Shown: positions 46,132 to 52,870 of the stretch, piece after piece
Layout of the letters: every line of letters begins with the position of its first letter
How positions within the stretch are numbered: position 1 is the stretch's first letter
Assembly (NCBI GenBank): GCA_017999615.1
Contig: JAGNLM010000012.1
Location: 1 to 52,870, forward strand
Reading direction: 5' to 3'
Source: Gammaproteobacteria bacterium
GTDB lineage: Bacteria > Pseudomonadota > Gammaproteobacteria > JAABTG01
Length of the DNA: 52,870 nucleotides
Made by a program: the position numbers and the translations under genes
Notes under the pieces: generated by a model
What the model was told of the DNA's origin: nothing
The model's database searches: none
What the model saw: the letters and a program-made list of their open reading frames with translations, nothing else

Positions 46132-46827
46132 TCAGGGCGAGACCGTGGCCGGCAGGAACCGCAGCTCGGTGTTCAGCCGACCTTCGAACCAGGCCTCCAC
46201 GTCCACGCGGCAGTCCGCGTCCCGGACCGTGAATCCCGGCTGCGGCTCGGGCTTCGAGCCGGCGAAGCGCAGCTGGTCGCAGGGATAACGCACGGTCATC
46301 GTGACCCGCATGGGGTAGTAGCCGTCGAGGAACCGGCGCATGTAAGGCCCGTTGTGCAGGGTGTAGGCGCCGTCCTCTTCAGCGCTGAATGCCCGACTCT
46401 CGGCGTTCACGCAGAGCTCGGCGCCCCGCTGCACCCCCTGCAGTTGCAGGGAAGGGCCCTCGACCCACGCGCGCTCGATCCCGCTGGAGCTCGCCACGCT
46501 CACGCCGCGGATGCGCCCGGGGGCATACACCACCTCCGCGCGCGGCACGGCGTCCAGGTTCTCGTGGCACTGCGCGAGACGCACCCACCCCTCGCGCAGG
46601 CTCTCGGGGCCGATGACGATGTCGTTGTGGTGATGGTGCACCGCCTTCGCGGGCGGCTCGGCGAGGAAGGAGAGCTTCCCCTCGTTGACCCCGACGGTGC
46701 TCGCCTCGAGCTCGTCGTCGAAGCCCGCGGACTCCGAGCCCACCGCAGCGGGCACGGCGAGCGCCGCGAGGAGGAACCCCACGCCGGCCGCGCCCAGCCA
46801 CCCTTGTCCTTGATCGCCCCGTCCCAT
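46132..46827 (-). CDS. Secreted hypothetical protein with a tetra-histidine motif
   Basis: A 231-residue protein of unknown function. An N-terminal signal peptide (about 1-30, ending near AVGSES) directs it to the periplasm. The mature part has HHHHND at 64-69 followed by IGPESLREGWVRLAQCHENLD, four cysteines suggesting two disulfides, and an internal stretch YMRRFLDGYYPMRVTMTVRYP. The His cluster could bind metal. The ATG has GGAGAGGA five bases upstream. It is divergent from the YrfG-like gene and 101 nt before rsd. Confidence 0.78.
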   Translation of the reverse strand: MGRGDQGQGWLGAAGVGFLLAALAVPAAVGSESAGFDDELEASTVGVNEGKLSFLAEPPAKAVHHHHNDIVIGPESLREGWVRLAQCHENLDAVPRAEVVYAPGRIRGVSVASSSGIERAWVEGPSLQLQGVQRGAELCVNAESRAFSAEEDGAYTLHNGPYMRRFLDGYYPMRVTMTVRYPCDQLRFAGSKPEPQPGFTVRDADCRVDVEAWFEGRLNTELRFLPATVSP

Positions 46828-46891
46828 TACAGTCCTCTCCCCGCTCACCGCACCACGAGCACAGACCCCGACCGGGGCCCGGACCCGCGCC

Positions 46892-47584
46892 TTGACCACG
46901 TCGACGAACACCCGCCCCGACGCCCCGCTGGTCGACTGGACCGAGGTCCGCACCGTCCTGCTCGACATGGACGGCACCCTGCTCGACCTGCACTTCGACA
47001 ACACATTCTGGCTCGAGCACGTCCCTTTGCGCTACGCGCAGCGCCACGGGGTCGACCTCGAGGAGGCGCGGGTGCACCTCCTCGGCCGCTACCGCGAGGT
47101 CGAGGGGACGATGCAGTGGTACTGCGTGGACTACTGGACGGACGAGCTCGGGCTCGACATCGTGGACCTGAAGCGCGAACTGGAGCACCTCATCGGCGTA
47201 CAGCCCCACGCCGTGGAGTTCCTGGAGCGCGTGCGCGAGAGCGGCCGGCGGCTCGTGCTGGTCACCAATGCGCACGCCCGGAGCCTCGCGCTGAAGCTCG
47301 AGCGGACCGACATCGGGCCGCACTTCGACGTGATCGTGTGCGCCCACGACCTCGGCCTGCCCAAGGAGAGCACGGCCTTCTGGGACCTGCTGATCGAGCG
47401 GGAGCCTTTCGACCCGGCCACGACGCTGCTTGTGGACGACAGCCTCTCGGTGCTCCGGGCGGCCCGGGCCTGGGGCCTGCGGCGCCTGCTGGCCGTCCAC
47501 CGCCCCGACAGCCGCGCCCCGCGGCGCGAGGTAGGCGAGTTCCCGGCCATCGAGAGCTTCCGGGACATCATGCCGCCCCGCTAG
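46892..47584 (+). CDS. yrfG: GMP/IMP nucleotidase (YrfG-like HAD hydrolase)
   Basis: HAD-superfamily phosphatase expected to dephosphorylate purine mononucleotides. It has 230 residues. Motif I is LLDMDGTLLD with nucleophile D25 and D27, followed by LHFDNTFWLEHVPLRYA, the motif II Thr in VLVTNAHARS, and the motif IV acids in TLLVDDSLSVL. WYCVDYWTDELGLDI is typical of YrfG. The TTG start lacks a good ribosome site and is uncertain. Its 3' end overlaps convergent trmB by 17 nt. Confidence 0.9.
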   Translation: MTTSTNTRPDAPLVDWTEVRTVLLDMDGTLLDLHFDNTFWLEHVPLRYAQRHGVDLEEARVHLLGRYREVEGTMQWYCVDYWTDELGLDIVDLKRELEHLIGVQPHAVEFLERVRESGRRLVLVTNAHARSLALKLERTDIGPHFDVIVCAHDLGLPKESTAFWDLLIEREPFDPATTLLVDDSLSVLRAARAWGLRRLLAVHRPDSRAPRREVGEFPAIESFRDIMPPR

Positions 47585-48311
47585 CGGCGCCCCCCTCGGC
47601 CCCAAGGCGCACCAGCACCAGGTCCCGGACGCCGTGGCCCAACCGCCGCCCGCGCCGCTCGAAGCGGGTCACCGGCCGCTCTCCCGGCCCTTCGGCGAAG
47701 CACCCGGCGCCGGCAGGGTTCACGAGGAGCGGCTCGGCGTCCGTCACCTGGAGCATCCCGAGGGCGTAGTCCTCCCAGTCGGTCGCCAGGTGCAGCGTCC
47801 CCCCCGGACGCAGGGCACGCGCCCACAGCGCCACGAGCGCCGGTTGCACCAGGCGGCGCTTCTGGTGGCGCTTCTTCGGCCAGGGGTCCGGGAACCAGAC
47901 GTACACGGCGTCGAGCGAGGACTCGGGGATCCTCTCCTCGAACGCCGCGACCGCGTCGCCCCGCAGCACCCGCACGTTCTCGAGGCCTCGGGCGGCCAGG
48001 CCGGCGAGCAGGCGCCCGACCCCCGGGGGGTACACGTCGATGCCGAGGAACCCGCGCTCCGGGTGTGCGGCTGCGAGTTGGAGCAGGGCCTCACCGTTGC
48101 CGAACCCCACCTCCACCGCCAGCGGGAGACTGCGGCCGAAGAGCGACGCGGCGTCCAGCCGGCCGCCGTCCTCGACGCCGAAGCGCGGCCAGAGCTCGTC
48201 GATGGCCCGACGCTGGGCATCGGTCATCCTGCCCGCCCGCACCACGTAGCTGCGGACGCTCCTGAGATGCGCATCCGGTCGAGGGACCGGGTCCTCGGCT
48301 TCGGTTACCAT
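47568..48311 (-). CDS. trmB: tRNA (guanine-46-N7)-methyltransferase
   Basis: SAM-dependent methyltransferase forming m7G46 in tRNA. It has 247 residues. RSYVVRAGRMTDAQRRAIDELWPRFG (in part), the SAM site LAVEVGFGNGEALLQLA, VYVWFPDPWPKKRHQKRRLV and LHLATDWEDYALGML are diagnostic. The ATG was chosen by homology. The frame extends about 70 codons upstream without support. The C-terminal end overlaps the converging nucleotidase gene. Confidence 0.95.
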   Translation of the reverse strand: MVTEAEDPVPRPDAHLRSVRSYVVRAGRMTDAQRRAIDELWPRFGVEDGGRLDAASLFGRSLPLAVEVGFGNGEALLQLAAAHPERGFLGIDVYPPGVGRLLAGLAARGLENVRVLRGDAVAAFEERIPESSLDAVYVWFPDPWPKKRHQKRRLVQPALVALWARALRPGGTLHLATDWEDYALGMLQVTDAEPLLVNPAGAGCFAEGPGERPVTRFERRGRRLGHGVRDLVLVRLGAEGGAASGAA

Positions 48312-48388
48312 GGTGGTGTGTGGTGTCGGAGTAGAGGGTTGTGGGGACGTCGCCCCCCGGAGCAGGGAGGCGGCGTGGGCTCTTGCCC

Positions 48389-48394
48389 TATAAT
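48389..48394 (+). promoter_or_regulatory. Consensus -10 hexamer before the receiver gene
   Basis: A perfect TATAAT lies 42 bases before the GTG of the response-regulator gene, in the divergent gap to trmB. No matching -35 is visible at 16-18 bp, so an activator may be involved. Confidence 0.45.
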
Positions 48395-48435
48395 CCCACG
48401 GACAATGGTGCGCTAGGGCCCGCGGAAGCGTCCCC

Positions 48436-48846
48436 GTGAGCAGAATACCCCCGATGGTCGTCGTCGTGGACGACAGCGCCGCGGCCATCTCCCAGTACGA
48501 GGCGAGCGTGCGCAGCCTGGAGGTGGACATCCAGGCGTTCCGCTGTGCGGACGATGCCTACGCGTACCTGCGCGAGAACTCGGCCGACCTGTTGTTCCTC
48601 GACATCGTGATGCCGGAGAAGGACGGCTTCACCCTGCTCAGGGAGCTGCGGGCGCTTCCCGGGCAGCCTGAGCTTCCCGTCGTCGTCGTCACGTCCAAGG
48701 ACTACGCTCAGGATCGAGCGCTCGCGCGCGAGCTCGGGGCACGGGAGTTCCTGCTGAAACCTCTGCGCTCCCGGGAGATCCGTTCCCTCATCGAGCGATA
48801 CACCGGCGCGCAGTTGCGCCCCATGTCCGAAGACGGCGACCCATGA
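48436..48846 (+). CDS. Single-domain response regulator
   Basis: A 136-residue CheY-like receiver with no output domain. The phosphorylation site is complete: D12/D13, D56 (LFLDIVMPEKDG), T86 and K108 (LLKPL). The start is GTG, and an in-frame ATG lies six codons later. Its stop overlaps the start of the metallo-beta-lactamase-fold gene (ATGA), so the two products are made together and probably act together. No histidine kinase gene is adjacent. Confidence 0.9.
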   Translation: MSRIPPMVVVVDDSAAAISQYEASVRSLEVDIQAFRCADDAYAYLRENSADLLFLDIVMPEKDGFTLLRELRALPGQPELPVVVVTSKDYAQDRALARELGAREFLLKPLRSREIRSLIERYTGAQLRPMSEDGDP

Positions 48847-49757
48847 GCCCCTGCTATCTGCGCTTCTGGGGAGTCCGCGGCTCCTATCCCGCGCCCTTCG
48901 CGACGCACATGCGCACCGGGGGCAACACCTCCTGCGTGGAGATCCGCTGCGCGGACCACGTCCTTATCGTCGACGCGGGCACCGGCATCATCCCCCTCGG
49001 CGCACGCCTCCTCGAGCAGGACGCCGTGCGCGAGGTGGCCATCCTGGTGACGCACTACCACTGGGACCACATCTCGGGGCTGCCCTTCTTCGAGCCTGCG
49101 TTCACCCCCTCGTGGACCCTGCGCTTCTTCGGTCCGGGCAATACCGAGATGGAGGTCGCCGAGGCCCTGTCCGAGCAGATGCGCGCCCCCTATTTCCCCG
49201 TCGAGACCGAGACCTGGCTCGCCGACGTGCACTACCTGCACGCGAAGAACGGGACGATCGAGCACGGCCCGATCCGGGTGACCCCGTTCAACGTCCACCA
49301 CCCCGGGACCACCTTCGGCTACCGGATCGAGGTCGCCGGGCGCACGCTGGTCTACGTCTCCGACAACGAGCTGCTGTTCCTCGACGAGCCCATCGACCGG
49401 CGCCTGCAGGAGAGCGATCTCGACACCGGCGAGCACGAACTGCTGCTCGCAATGAAGAAAGAGGCGAAGCGGGCGTCGCTGCAGCCCTTCCTCGACGCGG
49501 ACATCCTGATCCACGACTCGCAGTACACGCGCGAGGACTACGCGCGCAAGCGCGGCTGGGGACACTCCTGTTACGTCGACACGGTGAGCTGCGCCATCGA
49601 CGCGCGCGTGGGCCAGCTCTATCTCTACCACCTGGACCCGAGCTACCCCGACGCGCAGGTCGACGCGCTGCACCGCGAGGCGCAGGAGATCATCCGCCGG
49701 CGGGGCTCCCCCCTGCGCTGCGAGGTCGCTCGCGAAGGGCTGCTGATCCCGCTCTAG
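48843..49757 (+). CDS. Metallo-beta-lactamase-fold hydrolase
   Basis: A 304-residue MBL-fold protein resembling RNase Z/phosphodiesterase-type members. The zinc motif is H71-x-H73-x-D75-H76 ([10 protein letters not shown]), with D45 (VDAGTG), a later histidine in [12 protein letters not shown], the aspartate region VYVSDNE and GWGHSCY supplying remaining ligands. The opening [14 protein letters not shown] is common in this subgroup. The substrate is unknown. Similar stand-alone genes occur beside receiver domains, and I infer a signalling role. The end overlaps convergent thiG by 4 nt. Confidence 0.86.
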   Translation: MSPCYLRFWGVRGSYPAPFATHMRTGGNTSCVEIRCADHVLIVDAGTGIIPLGARLLEQDAVREVAILVTHYHWDHISGLPFFEPAFTPSWTLRFFGPGNTEMEVAEALSEQMRAPYFPVETETWLADVHYLHAKNGTIEHGPIRVTPFNVHHPGTTFGYRIEVAGRTLVYVSDNELLFLDEPIDRRLQESDLDTGEHELLLAMKKEAKRASLQPFLDADILIHDSQYTREDYARKRGWGHSCYVDTVSCAIDARVGQLYLYHLDPSYPDAQVDALHREAQEIIRRRGSPLRCEVAREGLLIPL

Positions 49758-50569
49758 AAGAAGGTCCCCTCGATGGGGCTCGACGCGCTGGCGAAGCGCT
49801 TCTTCGGCATGCGACCCGCGAGGAACGCCTCGCGTCCCGCCTCGATGGCCTTGCACATGGCGGAGGCCATCAGGACCGGGTTCTTCGCCGCCGCGATGGC
49901 GGTGTTCATCAGGACGCCGTCGCAGCCCAGCTCCATCGCGATGGCCGCGTCCGAGGCCGTGCCGACGCCGGCGTCCACCAGCACGGGGACCTTCGCGTTC
50001 TCGACGATGGTCAGGATGTTGTAGGGGTTGCGGATCCCGAGCCCGGAGCCGATGGGTGCGGCGAGCGGCATCACGGCGACGCAGCCGAGCTCCTCGAAGC
50101 GCCGGGCCAGGATCGGGTCGTCGTTCGTGTAGACCATCACCTGGAACCCCTCGCGGACGAGGACCTCCGCCGCCGCCAGGGTCTGCACCACGTCCGGGAA
50201 TAGCGTCTTCGGGTCGCCCAGCACCTCGAGCTTGACCAGGCTGTGCCCGTCGAGCATCTCGCGCGCGAGCCGGCAGGTACGCACCGCCGTCTCCGCGTCG
50301 TAGCAGCCTGCGGTGTTGGGCAGGATCGTGTAGCGGTCCGGGGGCAGCACGTCGAGCAGGTTCGGCTCACCGGCGATCTGGCCGATGTTCGTGCGCCGCA
50401 CCGCCACCGTCACGATCTCCGCGCCGCTCGCCTCCACGGCGAGGCGGGTCTCCTCCAGGTCCCGGTACTTTCCCGTGCCGACCAGCAGGCGCGAGCGGTA
50501 GGTACGGCCCGCGACGACGAGGGGGTCCGCGGAGGGGTCGAGGGGGGAAGCAGCAGGTGTCGGGCTCAT
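49754..50569 (-). CDS. thiG: Thiazole synthase ThiG
   Basis: Builds the thiazole phosphate of thiamine from deoxyxylulose 5-phosphate, ThiS-thiocarboxylate and dehydroglycine. It has 271 residues including a Pro/Ala-rich leader of about 15. [39 protein letters not shown] and LVKLEVLGD (Schiff-base lysine) are diagnostic, as are [20 protein letters not shown] motifs. It follows thiS by 59 nt. No TPP riboswitch was recognised. Confidence 0.96.
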   Translation of the reverse strand: MSPTPAASPLDPSADPLVVAGRTYRSRLLVGTGKYRDLEETRLAVEASGAEIVTVAVRRTNIGQIAGEPNLLDVLPPDRYTILPNTAGCYDAETAVRTCRLAREMLDGHSLVKLEVLGDPKTLFPDVVQTLAAAEVLVREGFQVMVYTNDDPILARRFEELGCVAVMPLAAPIGSGLGIRNPYNILTIVENAKVPVLVDAGVGTASDAAIAMELGCDGVLMNTAIAAAKNPVLMASAMCKAIEAGREAFLAGRMPKKRFASASSPIEGTFF

Positions 50570-50628
50570 GGTCGGTCCGTCGCAGGCAGGGAGTGGGAAA
50601 TGGGCTCGGAGGAAATCTTCGTCAGGGC

Positions 50629-50829
50629 TCAGCCGCCGCCGATGGCGTGAACGATCTCCACGCGGTCGCCGGCGAGCAACACTCGCCGCTGGTGTTCGCC
50701 GCGGGGAACGATCTCCGCGTTCACCTCGACGGCGACCCGGCGCCCCCCGAGGTCCAGCGTGTCCAGGAGCTCCGCGAGCGTGGCGCCCTCCCGGAGCGTG
50801 ATCGGCGTGCCGTTCAGCATCAACTCCAT
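50629..50829 (-). CDS. thiS: Sulfur carrier protein ThiS
   Basis: Ubiquitin-like sulfur carrier of 66 residues. The C-terminus ends AIGGG. The Gly-Gly tail is adenylated by ThiF and converted to a thiocarboxylate for Thi[22 protein letters not shown] is the usual N-terminal strand-helix (two parts). thiS-thiG adjacency is standard. thiF and other thi genes are not in view. Confidence 0.93.
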   Translation of the reverse strand: MELMLNGTPITLREGATLAELLDTLDLGGRRVAVEVNAEIVPRGEHQRRVLLAGDRVEIVHAIGGG

Positions 50830-50887
50830 GGCAGCAGGCTACGGAGCGCCCCCCCGGCGGTCAACCTCGAGAGGGGCTCGCGCTCGA

Positions 50888-51385
50888 TCACTCGATGCGC
50901 AACACGAGCTCGTAGCTCGTGGGAGCTCGCACGCTCGACTTCTGGACGAAGAAGTCGGTCTCCCCCTCGCGCCAGCGTCCGGGGCGCGCAGAGAGGATCG
51001 CCTTGCCGACCGCCTCTGGCAGGTCCTGCCCGGTCGCCGCACGGGCGAGCGTCTTCGCGTGCTCGAGGAACAGCCGGTGTGCCCGCTGGACCTCGCTCCC
51101 CGAGACCACCTGCAGCTCCAGCACCAGCGCGGAGACCGCCTCGGCGGTCCCCTCGGCCGTGTAGCGCACCCGGTGCCGCACCGGGTCGCCGGCCGGTAGG
51201 TCGCGCCTGAGGCTCCAGCAATAGAACTGCTCCTCGCGGAACGGACGGTAGTCATTCGCGGCGGGGAGACCCGCCTCCGCCAGATACGAGCAGGCCGCCT
51301 CGGGCGCCAGGGCGAGCCCTGCGCCCCGCGCGGGGGTCGTCACCGCGACCAGGCAGAGACCGGTCACCAGCAGTCGTCGAAGCAC
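50888..51385 (-). CDS. Secreted hypothetical protein upstream of thiS
   Basis: I do not recognise a family for this 165-residue protein. The GTG start has GGAGG six bases upstream and is followed by a clear signal peptide (about 1-21, ending near PARG). The mature part is mixed alpha/beta with two cysteines (ACSYLAEAGL and FYCWSLRRDLPAG), one probable disulfide. It ends TSYELVLRIE. It precedes thiS by 58 nt on the same strand, so co-transcription is possible but a thiamine role is not implied. The longer frame upstream only reads through a tandem repeat. Confidence 0.72.
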   Translation of the reverse strand: MLRRLLVTGLCLVAVTTPARGAGLALAPEAACSYLAEAGLPAANDYRPFREEQFYCWSLRRDLPAGDPVRHRVRYTAEGTAEAVSALVLELQVVSGSEVQRAHRLFLEHAKTLARAATGQDLPEAVGKAILSARPGRWREGETDFFVQKSSVRAPTSYELVLRIE

Positions 51386-51488
51386 GGCGCACCTCCAGGT
51401 TCCGGGGCCGAACCCCTCGGCAGTGGATCCAGTGTACCGGGGGAGCGGGCCGGGAGACCACCGCCCGGGGCACGGTTCCCCGGCTCCG

Positions 51489-51551
51489 GGGACCAGGGAC
51501 CAGGGACCAGGGACCAGGGACCAGGGACCAGGGACCAGGGACCAGGGACCA
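51489..51551. repeat. Nine perfect tandem copies of a 7-bp unit
   Basis: GGGACCA is repeated nine times without interruption (63 bp). It sits about 104 bp upstream of the secreted hypothetical gene and 52 bp before the tRNA gene. A 7-bp unit is not a codon multiple, so it is noncoding. Both strands would read it as a spurious Pro/Gly or Trp/Ser repeat. It is prone to slippage and could be polymorphic. Confidence 0.95.
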
Positions 51552-51603
51552 GGACGTTCTGGCATCCCGGCGAACGGTTGGCTAGACTATTGGCTCGCCC
51601 GAA

Positions 51604-51677
51604 GCGGGTGTGGTTCAATGGTAGAACCTCAGCTTCCCAAGCTGATGACGTGGGTTCGATTCCCATCACCCGCTCCA
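51604..51677 (+). tRNA. tRNA-Gly (anticodon CCC)
   Basis: A complete 74-nt cloverleaf including encoded CCA. The acceptor stem GCGGGTG pairs fully with CACCCGC. The D arm is GTTC-AATGGTA-GAAC. The anticodon arm is TCAGC-TTCCCAA-GCTGA with CCC at the anticodon, reading GGG. The T arm is GTGGG-TTCGATT-CCCAT. An integrase gene follows 238 bases downstream, so the 3' half is the likely attachment site of the island. Confidence 0.95.
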
Positions 51678-51687
51678 CTGTATCAAT

Positions 51688-51820
51688 CTGCGGACTTCCG
51701 CAGAAGTCCAAGAGAGTCTGCAAGTCGTTGCCGCACAAAGACTTTTCCTCTCTTTGATGTTCTGCCGTAGTCCACTGCGATCCGCCTACAGCCGGGACTT
51801 TTAAGTCCACAAACAAGTCC
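51688..51820. repeat. Hairpin and AAGTCC/GGACTT repeats, candidate integrase arm sites
   Basis: Between the tRNA and the integrase gene lies a lower-GC spacer. It has a perfect hairpin (CTGCGG, loop ACTT, CCGCAG, 51688-51703) and five copies of the hexamer AAGTCC or its complement: 51692-51697, 51704-51709, 51795-51800, 51803-51808 and 51815-51820. Two pairs form inverted repeats, the second nearly contiguous (GGACTTTTAAGTCC). Repeated short sites next to a tRNA and int are what arm-type recombinase sites look like, but this is inference. Confidence 0.55.
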
Positions 51821-51915
51821 ATTTTTGCGGGCGCGGCTGATTCCGGATTGTTGATGGAGGGGCGAGGTCGACGTGACCAGCATCTGGTTCCTGACTCATG
51901 TTCAGGAGCAAGAGC

Positions 51916-52870
51916 ATGGCACTCTCAGACCTGGCCGTTCGACAGGCCAAGGCAACAGGCAAGGCATACACCCTCCCTGACTTGGATGGCCTCTCCCTGG
52001 CCGTCACCGCTGCAGGGGGCAGGACTTGGCACTTCCGCTACTACTGGGCGGGCAAGCAGAAGCGGATGTCGCTCGGCACCTACCCGGAGGTGACGCTTCG
52101 CGAGGCCCGCAGCCTACGCGACGAAGCGCGCGCCCTGCTGGCCAAAGGCACCAATCCTCGCGTTCACCGCAAGCAGAAGCGCACTGCTGTCCGGCTCGCC
52201 GACGAAAACACCTTCGAGGCGGTGTATCGCAAGTGGCTCAAGCATCGCGGGCTCAGCCTCAAGGAAGGCCGGCAGACGACCCTCTCGATACTTCCGCGCA
52301 TCTTCGACAAGGATGTGCTGCCCACCTTGGGCAAACGGTCGATCTATGAGATCAAGCGTCCCGACCTCTTGGAGGTGATCGCCAAGATCGAGAAGCGCAG
52401 GGCGCTCTCCGTCGCCGAGAAAGTCAGGACGTGGTTCAACCAACTGTTCCGTTACGCGCTGGTGATCGTGCCGGGCCTGGAGCAGAACCCGGCCTCCGAT
52501 CTCGATGTGGTGGCGCTGCCGCTGCCACCTGTCAACCACAACCCGTTCCTGCGCATGGCCGAGCTGCCGAAGCTGTTGCAGCGGCTGCGCAGCTATCGCG
52601 GCAGGCGGCAGACCCAGCTCGGGCTGCGGCTGTTGCTGCTGACCGGCGTGCGAACCGGCGAGCTGCGACAGGCGACGCCGGATCAATTCGATCTGGACCG
52701 TGGGCTGTGGATCATCCCGCCCGACGTCGTGAAGCAACTCCAGTTGGATATGCGCAAGAAGCGGCAGCAGCCAAAGGACATCCCGCCCTACATCGTGCCG
52801 CTGTCGATTCAGGCCATGGAGATCGTCCGGCACCTGCTGGATGAGTTCAAGCCGGCCCAGCGCCACCTGT
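51916..52870 (+). CDS. int: P4-type tyrosine integrase, 3' end outside the window
   Basis: The first 318 residues of a tyrosine recombinase, cut by the window end. The N-terminal arm-binding DUF4102 domain (about 1-90) has LPDLDGLSLAVTAAGGRTWHF and LGTYPEVTLREARSLRDEAR. The core-binding SAM-like domain spans about 98-195. The catalytic domain begins near 205 with catalytic R246 in LTGVRTGELRQ. The H-x-x-R box and Tyr lie beyond the edge. The ATG has AGGAG seven bases upstream. Base composition is less GC-rich than the core genes. Such integrases target tRNA 3' ends. Confidence 0.93.
   Translation, partial: MALSDLAVRQAKATGKAYTLPDLDGLSLAVTAAGGRTWHFRYYWAGKQKRMSLGTYPEVTLREARSLRDEARALLAKGTNPRVHRKQKRTAVRLADENTFEAVYRKWLKHRGLSLKEGRQTTLSILPRIFDKDVLPTLGKRSIYEIKRPDLLEVIAKIEKRRALSVAEKVRTWFNQLFRYALVIVPGLEQNPASDLDVVALPLPPVNHNPFLRMAELPKLLQRLRSYRGRRQTQLGLRLLLLTGVRTGELRQATPDQFDLDRGLWIIPPDVVKQLQLDMRKKRQQPKDIPPYIVPLSIQAMEIVRHLLDEFKPAQRHL

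Noticed and set aside
49754-50829. TPP riboswitch expected near thiSG
   Set aside because: The leader of thiS is only 58 nt behind another gene and shows no THI-box sequence that I can recognise.
51489-51551. Tandem array considered as a CRISPR
   Set aside because: The unit is 7 bp with no spacers, and there are no cas genes.
51388-51565. N-terminal Pro/Trp/Ser repeat extension of the secreted hypothetical protein
   Set aside because: It is only the tandem repeat translated. The GTG downstream has an ideal ribosome site and a signal peptide.

Overview
The window is a GC-rich (roughly 70% by eye), gene-dense stretch of a gammaproteobacterial chromosome. The proteins closely match gammaproteobacterial families, and the gene order preserves many blocks known from E. 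coli and Pseudomonas: secB-gpsA with a YibN-type rhodanese, hslVU, ubiE-ubiB, dapF-DUF484-xerC, rnfABCDGE-nth, metG facing apbC, pepA-holC-valS, argH facing algZ-algR, and thiSG. A complete dsrEFHC set, in which DsrC carries both redox cysteines, points to a sulfur-oxidising lineage (Chromatiales/Ectothiorhodospiraceae-like). That placement is an inference, not a measured phylogeny.

Layout. 0.2-4.1 kb: a minus-strand cluster dsrE-dsrF-dsrH-dsrC followed by a NarX/NarL-like kinase and response regulator, with no dsrAB in view. 4.2-6.3 kb: hslR, a cyclic-nucleotide-binding-domain protein and DAHP synthase. 6.3-8.5 kb: gpsA, secB, a membrane-anchored rhodanese and a 70-residue DUF2892 membrane protein. 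8.8-12 kb: envC, the S41 protease ctpA and a DJ-1/YajL-like protein. 12-19.4 kb: a minus-strand run ubiB, ubiE, DUF971, hslU, hslV, xerC, DUF484, dapF. 19.6-21.3 kb: a PP2C phosphatase and a double-FHA protein. 21.3-27 kb: nth and the six-gene Rnf operon. 27-36.8 kb: metG (minus), then apbC, dcd, pepA, holC, a hypothetical gene and valS. 36.9-41.4 kb: a membrane-anchored hypothetical protein, a Tat-signal Fe superoxide dismutase, rlmJ, an orphan hydrogenase-type maturation protease and argH. 41.5-48.3 kb: algZR, rsmE, bioA, rsd/algQ, a secreted His-rich hypothetical protein, a YrfG-like nucleotidase and trmB. 48.4-51.4 kb: a single-domain response regulator overlapping a metallo-beta-lactamase-fold gene, thiG, thiS and a secreted hypothetical protein.

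At the right edge a nine-copy 7-bp tandem repeat is followed by tRNA-Gly(CCC), a lower-GC spacer with repeated AAGTCC/GGACTT hexamers, and a P4-type tyrosine integrase that runs off the window. This looks like the left end of a tRNA-borne genomic island.

Most of the window is core housekeeping. The parts most worth a second look are the dsrEFHC plus NarXL-like arrangement, the receiver/MBL-fold pair, the orphan maturation protease, the Tat-exported SOD, and the integrase boundary with its candidate arm sites. Start codons are often GTG or TTG, and 4-nt start/stop overlaps are common, so many starts were chosen from Shine-Dalgarno position and homology. No stretch longer than about 300 bp lacks a gene.
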